Shown one piece after another: positions 5,644-8,091 of a stretch of DNA of 8,091 nt. The DNA comes from Dethiobacter sp. Its GTDB lineage: Bacteria > Bacillota > Dethiobacteria > DTU022. The stretch covers positions 1 to 8,091 of the forward strand of contig JAGXSR010000190.1 of assembly GCA_018333405.1 (NCBI GenBank). Reading direction: 5' to 3'. Under the pieces are notes generated by a model. The model was not told where the DNA came from and ran no database searches. It saw only the letters and a program-made list of their open reading frames with translations. The first letter of the stretch is position 1. Each line of letters opens with the position of its first letter. The translations under genes and the position numbers were made by a program.

Positions 5644-6387
5644 GTGACATACCGGGAATCACTTGAGCAGGCCGCGAATTTAATCAGGGAACACCGGGGC
5701 TTTTATGCTCTGACCGGCGCCGGAATGAGCACGGAAAGCGGCATCCCTGATTTCCGCACTCCCGGAAAGGGCATATGGGAGAAGGTCGATCCGATTGCCA
5801 CCTCTTCAGTGGAGGCGCTTAACAACAACCCCAGACTGTTTTACGAAGTAGGTTTTGCCCGCTTTGCCGGCATTACCATGGCTGAGCCTAATCCGGGTCA
5901 CTATGCGTTGGCTGAACTGGAAAAATTTGGACTGCTAAAGGGGTTAGTCACGCAAAATATTGACGGCCTGCATTTAAGAGCAGGTTCTAAAAAGGTGTGG
6001 GAAGTGCACGGCCACCTGCGCACCGCGTATTGCCTGGGCTGCAAGCGGCGCTTCCCCTTTGAGGAGCTGGTGCAGCAAGTGGAGCTGAAGCGAATACCGC
6101 CGATGTGTGACTACTGTTTCCATATGCTGCGTCCCGAAGTAACCTTATTTGGAGATCCCATGCCGGCAACCTTTTTTGAAGCATGGGAAACACTGGAAAT
6201 TAACTGTGCGCTGATGTTGGTGGCCGGCAGCAGCCTGGTAGTCTATCCGGTAGCGGATCTGCTCAGGCTGGCCAAGAAGTTGATCATCATCAATCTGGAG
6301 CCGACAAATTATGACAGCAAAGCCGATTTAGTTATCCGGGCGAAATGCGGCGAGACTTTAACTGACTTGTTGGAATTGCTCAGGTAG
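5644..6387 (+). CDS. Sir2-family NAD-dependent protein deacetylase (sirtuin)
   Basis: This 247-residue cytoplasmic enzyme removes acyl groups from protein lysines using NAD+ and releases nicotinamide and O-acyl-ADP-ribose. The NAD motif GAGMSTESGIPDFR is at 25-38, TQNIDGLH at 103-110, and the catalytic histidine is His122 (VHGHL). Four zinc cysteines are present: Cys130, Cys133, Cys155 and Cys158. The GSSLVVYP (195-202) and NLEPT (217-221) stretches complete the nucleotide pocket. Nothing essential is missing and the length is normal. The Y-x-x-R pair that marks class III desuccinylases is not apparent in the region FYEVGFARF, so plain deacetylation is the likelier activity. The GTG start is supported by GGGTGGG about nine bases upstream, and an ATG at 5636 is out of frame. 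A GNAT gene follows on the same strand. Confidence 0.95.
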   Translation: MTYRESLEQAANLIREHRGFYALTGAGMSTESGIPDFRTPGKGIWEKVDPIATSSVEALNNNPRLFYEVGFARFAGITMAEPNPGHYALAELEKFGLLKGLVTQNIDGLHLRAGSKKVWEVHGHLRTAYCLGCKRRFPFEELVQQVELKRIPPMCDYCFHMLRPEVTLFGDPMPATFFEAWETLEINCALMLVAGSSLVVYPVADLLRLAKKLIIINLEPTNYDSKADLVIRAKCGETLTDLLELLR

Positions 6388-6388
6388 T

Positions 6389-6405
6389 GCCGGCCGGCCG
6401 CGGCA
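6389..6405. other. GC palindrome just after the sirtuin stop
   Basis: GCCGGCCGGC (6389-6398) is a perfect 10-base palindrome starting two bases after the TAG. TGCCG (6388-6392) can also pair with CGGCA (6401-6405). It may form a structured 3' end, but no T-tract follows, so termination is uncertain. Confidence 0.3.
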
Positions 6406-6455
6406 TGTAATCCTATTCGACAGATCCAGACACGCAGACAAAGGCGGTTGTGCTC

Positions 6456-6493
6456 CGGGCACGATCACGTTATACTACTGTACGGAGTGCCCG
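6456..6493. promoter_or_regulatory. Inverted repeat upstream of the GNAT gene
   Basis: CGGGCAC (6456-6462) and GTGCCCG (6487-6493) are perfect 7-base inverted arms separated by 24 bases, with CATTTTCT following the right arm. The element is inside the 161-base gap between the sirtuin and the GNAT start. It could be an attenuator or weak terminator that separates the two genes, or a spaced operator. The sequence does not distinguish these. Confidence 0.4.
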
Positions 6494-6548
6494 CATTTTC
6501 TATTCCGGTACGGTACAACGGTTTATCAGTGAAGGGGAAACATCGGCG

Positions 6549-6947
6549 ATGGAGATACGGTTGGTGGAAAAACCCGAAATAGACGTTTATTCGCTGGTGC
6601 TGCTGCGCAGATCGATAGGCTGGGAAGCACAGGTGGAGCGGCTCAACCAAACGGTAGGCCGCTGCTATTACTGGGCCGGAGGCTTTGCGGCGGACAAGCT
6701 GATTGGCTATATAGAAGTGGTAAGCGATGGCATCGACGATGCCTATATCCGCAATCTGATTGTACATCCGCACTACCAGCGCCAGGGGGCCGGATCTGAA
6801 CTTTTAAGGTTAGCTACCGAGAGGATCAAGAAAGACGGGATTAAAATGACCAACGTGCTGTTTAAACCCGAACTGTCGGCTTTTTACCGCAAGGCCGGCT
6901 TTAATATTATCTCCGGTGGGCTGATTGACAACTGTGCCCGATTATAG
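6549..6947 (+). CDS. GNAT family N-acetyltransferase
   Basis: This small acetyl-CoA-dependent transferase has 132 residues from the ATG at 6549. The central strand and turn IRNLIVHPHYQRQGAGSELL (67-86) are GNAT motif A. Its Q-x-x-G-x-G pyrophosphate loop is Gln77, Gly80 and Gly82. FYRKAGF (112-118) is the motif B ending typical of the fold, and the length fits single-domain GNATs. The frame stays open back to 6450, but those 33 extra residues are basic and unlike GNAT N-termini, and the inverted repeat overlaps them. The ribosome site before 6549 is weak (AGGGG about 11 bases upstream), so the start is less certain than the identity. The substrate is unknown: it may be a small molecule, peptide or protein lysine. 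Its position after a sirtuin makes protein acetylation worth considering. Confidence 0.87.
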   Translation: MEIRLVEKPEIDVYSLVLLRRSIGWEAQVERLNQTVGRCYYWAGGFAADKLIGYIEVVSDGIDDAYIRNLIVHPHYQRQGAGSELLRLATERIKKDGIKMTNVLFKPELSAFYRKAGFNIISGGLIDNCARL

Positions 6948-6999
6948 TAGAGCCTGCTTCCAGCAGGCTAAATGTAGAGCCTGCTTCCAGCAGGCTAAA
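6948..6999. repeat. Two tandem copies of a perfect hairpin repeat (REP-like)
   Basis: An identical 25-base unit occurs at 6948-6972 and 6975-6999, a period of 27 bases. Each unit contains AGCCTGCTTCCAGCAGGCT, a perfect 7-bp stem with a TTCCA loop (6951-6969 and 6978-6996), flanked by TAG and AAA. The array begins directly after the GNAT stop codon. There is no T-run on the plus strand, so it is not a standard terminator. The form, compact palindromes repeated in an intergenic space, resembles REP-type dispersed elements. Such stems can stabilise the 3' end of the upstream mRNA. Confidence 0.75.
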
Positions 7000-7013
7000 A
7001 ACAGAGGGGTTGA

Positions 7014-7035
7014 CCCGGGAGCAATGCTGTCCGGG
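7014..7035. other. Small inverted repeat between the GNAT and aminotransferase genes
   Basis: CCCGG (7014-7018) pairs with CCGGG (7031-7035), with an inner AGC/GCT pairing (7020-7022 with 7026-7028). The stem is short and interrupted. The remaining spacer to 7123 has only a weak promoter-like pair, TTGCGC (7070-7075) and TTTATT (7094-7099), 18 bases apart, that could serve the aminotransferase gene. Confidence 0.25.
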
Positions 7036-7123
7036 CCATACCTTCTTCTAAGTTTAGAGCTGCTTGATCTTGCGCTTTTACTGACGCAGACGGTTTATTG
7101 AAACTACCGAAAGGGTGGGTATT

Positions 7124-8091
7124 TTGGAAAAACAGCGACATGACCCTGTTGCCTATCGTATTCCGGGCAGACTCAAAGGGATATCCCCGTTTATCGCCAT
7201 GGAGGTGCTGGAAAAGGCAAAGCAGATGGAGCTGGCCGGGGAAAAGATTATTCATTTCGAGCTGGGAGAGCCGGCAGGAGAAACACCGGCGAAAGTAAGA
7301 GTAGCTGCCTTGCAGGCTTTAAGTGAAGGTGAGACCGGCTATACTCACAGTTTAGGCCGCTTGGATTTAAGGGAAGAGATCGCTCGCTACTACCGGCGTT
7401 TGTATGGAGCGGAAATTGATCCGGGACAGGTGCTGGTCACCTCAGGGTCTTCTCCGGCCATGCTCCTGGCTTTTTCGGCCTTGTTGGACAGCGGCGACGA
7501 AGCGATCCTGGCTGACCCGTATTACGCCTGTTACCCAAACTTCATCCAATACGTTGGCGCCAAGCCGGTCCTGGCCCGGGTTACCGAGGAGGAAGGCTTT
7601 AAGCTAAGGGCTGATAATATTAAAAAACATCTCACTGCCCGCACTCAGGCGGTGATGATCAACTCCCCTTCCAACCCCACCGGAGCGGTTCTAAGCGCTG
7701 CGGAGCTGGCCGATATCGCGGAGTTGGGCTATTATGTTGTTGCTGATGAAGTATATCACGGCATCAATTATACCGGTCAGGATCGCTCCATCCTGGAGTT
7801 TACCGATAGAGCTGTGGTAATTAATGGTTTTTCCAAGCGCCATATCATGACCGGGTGGAGGCTGGGCTATGTCATCGCCCCCCTGGAGATCGCCCGGGTG
7901 ATGCAAACGCTGCAGCAAAATTTGTTTATTTGTGCCTGTAACTTTACTCAAGCCGCCGGGATGGCTGCGCTGCAGGAAGACGCCGCCGCCCTGACCGCCC
8001 GGTTCAGCTCGTATAATGAGCGCAGGCTCTACCTGTACAGCGCTTTGCGGCAGATGGGCATTGCCCCCGCCATGCTGCCCGAGGGCGCCTT
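7124..8091 (+). CDS. Class I/II PLP-dependent aminotransferase (3' partial)
   Basis: The frame from TTG 7124 is open to the window end, giving 322 complete codons without a stop, about 80-85 percent of a usual 380-400 residue enzyme. It is a fold-type I aminotransferase of the aspartate aminotransferase superfamily. The N-terminus has the substrate-contact segment ISPFIAMEVLEKA (20-32) and the strand IIHFELGEP (42-50). The cofactor-binding set is Asn184 (SPSNPTG), Asp208 and Tyr211 (ADEVYHG), the Schiff-base Lys238 (NGFSKRHIMTGWR), and Arg246 for the PLP phosphate. The sequence stops at LPEGA, just where family members continue with a GxFY turn. AGGGTGGG (7112-7119) supports the TTG start. 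An in-frame GTG at 7115 lacks its own ribosome site. The amino acid substrate cannot be assigned; aspartate, alanine, aromatic or methionine-salvage types are all possible. Confidence 0.92.
   Translation, partial: MEKQRHDPVAYRIPGRLKGISPFIAMEVLEKAKQMELAGEKIIHFELGEPAGETPAKVRVAALQALSEGETGYTHSLGRLDLREEIARYYRRLYGAEIDPGQVLVTSGSSPAMLLAFSALLDSGDEAILADPYYACYPNFIQYVGAKPVLARVTEEEGFKLRADNIKKHLTARTQAVMINSPSNPTGAVLSAAELADIAELGYYVVADEVYHGINYTGQDRSILEFTDRAVVINGFSKRHIMTGWRLGYVIAPLEIARVMQTLQQNLFICACNFTQAAGMAALQEDAAALTARFSSYNERRLYLYSALRQMGIAPAMLPEGA

Noticed and set aside
6450..6548. 33-residue N-terminal extension of the GNAT protein
   Set aside because: The residues are basic and unlike the family, and the spaced inverted repeat overlaps this part. 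The ATG at 6549 gives a normal-length GNAT, although the ribosome site there is weak.
6948..6999. Tandem repeats considered as a minimal CRISPR array
   Set aside because: Only two units with a two-base gap, so no spacers, and no cas genes nearby. They are tandem hairpins.
7098..7607. Plus-strand frames at 7098-7298 and 7404-7607
   Set aside because: They are out-of-frame shadows of the aminotransferase gene, whose own frame is open from 7124 to the end of the window.

Overview
The window looks like ordinary chromosomal DNA from a Gram-positive anaerobe of the Firmicutes/Clostridia type, perhaps a Peptococcaceae or Desulfotomaculum-like lineage. This rests on G+C that looks moderate, purine-rich Shine-Dalgarno sequences, frequent GTG and TTG starts (six of the eight genes whose starts are visible), and the long SerA form with a C-terminal ACT domain. 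The assignment is an inference; no rRNA or other phylogenetic marker is present.

Layout. Positions 1-114 hold the last 37 codons of a class V (cysteine desulfurase-like) aminotransferase-fold protein. A G/C-rich palindromic intergenic repeat (174-241) separates it from a HAD-IB phosphatase resembling MtnX (311-1024). Convergent to that gene is a type II toxin-antitoxin operon on the minus strand: hicA (1676-1503, only 57 codons) followed by hicB (1459-1064). It is driven by a consensus promoter, TTGACA-17-TATAAT, whose spacer contains a perfect palindrome that is the likely HicB operator. serA (1890-3488, D-3-phosphoglycerate dehydrogenase) diverges from hicA. htpX (4502-3654, membrane M48 protease) converges on serA. 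After a 369-base divergent spacer come a class II aldolase (4881-5591), a sirtuin (5644-6387), a GNAT acetyltransferase (6549-6947), two tandem perfect hairpin repeats (6948-6999) and a class I PLP aminotransferase that runs off the right end (7124-8091).

How the genes may work together. SerA starts serine synthesis from 3-phosphoglycerate. The nearby HAD-IB phosphatase belongs to the superfamily branch that includes both SerB and MtnX, so it could serve serine synthesis or methionine salvage; the sequence alone does not decide. The co-directional sirtuin and GNAT could form an acetylation/deacetylation pair. HicAB is a self-contained stress module placed between metabolic genes. I see no CRISPR array, phage or transposase gene, tRNA or rRNA, and no clearly new multi-gene system. 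The most informative details are the HicB operator-in-promoter arrangement, the short hicA gene, and the two classes of intergenic hairpin repeat.
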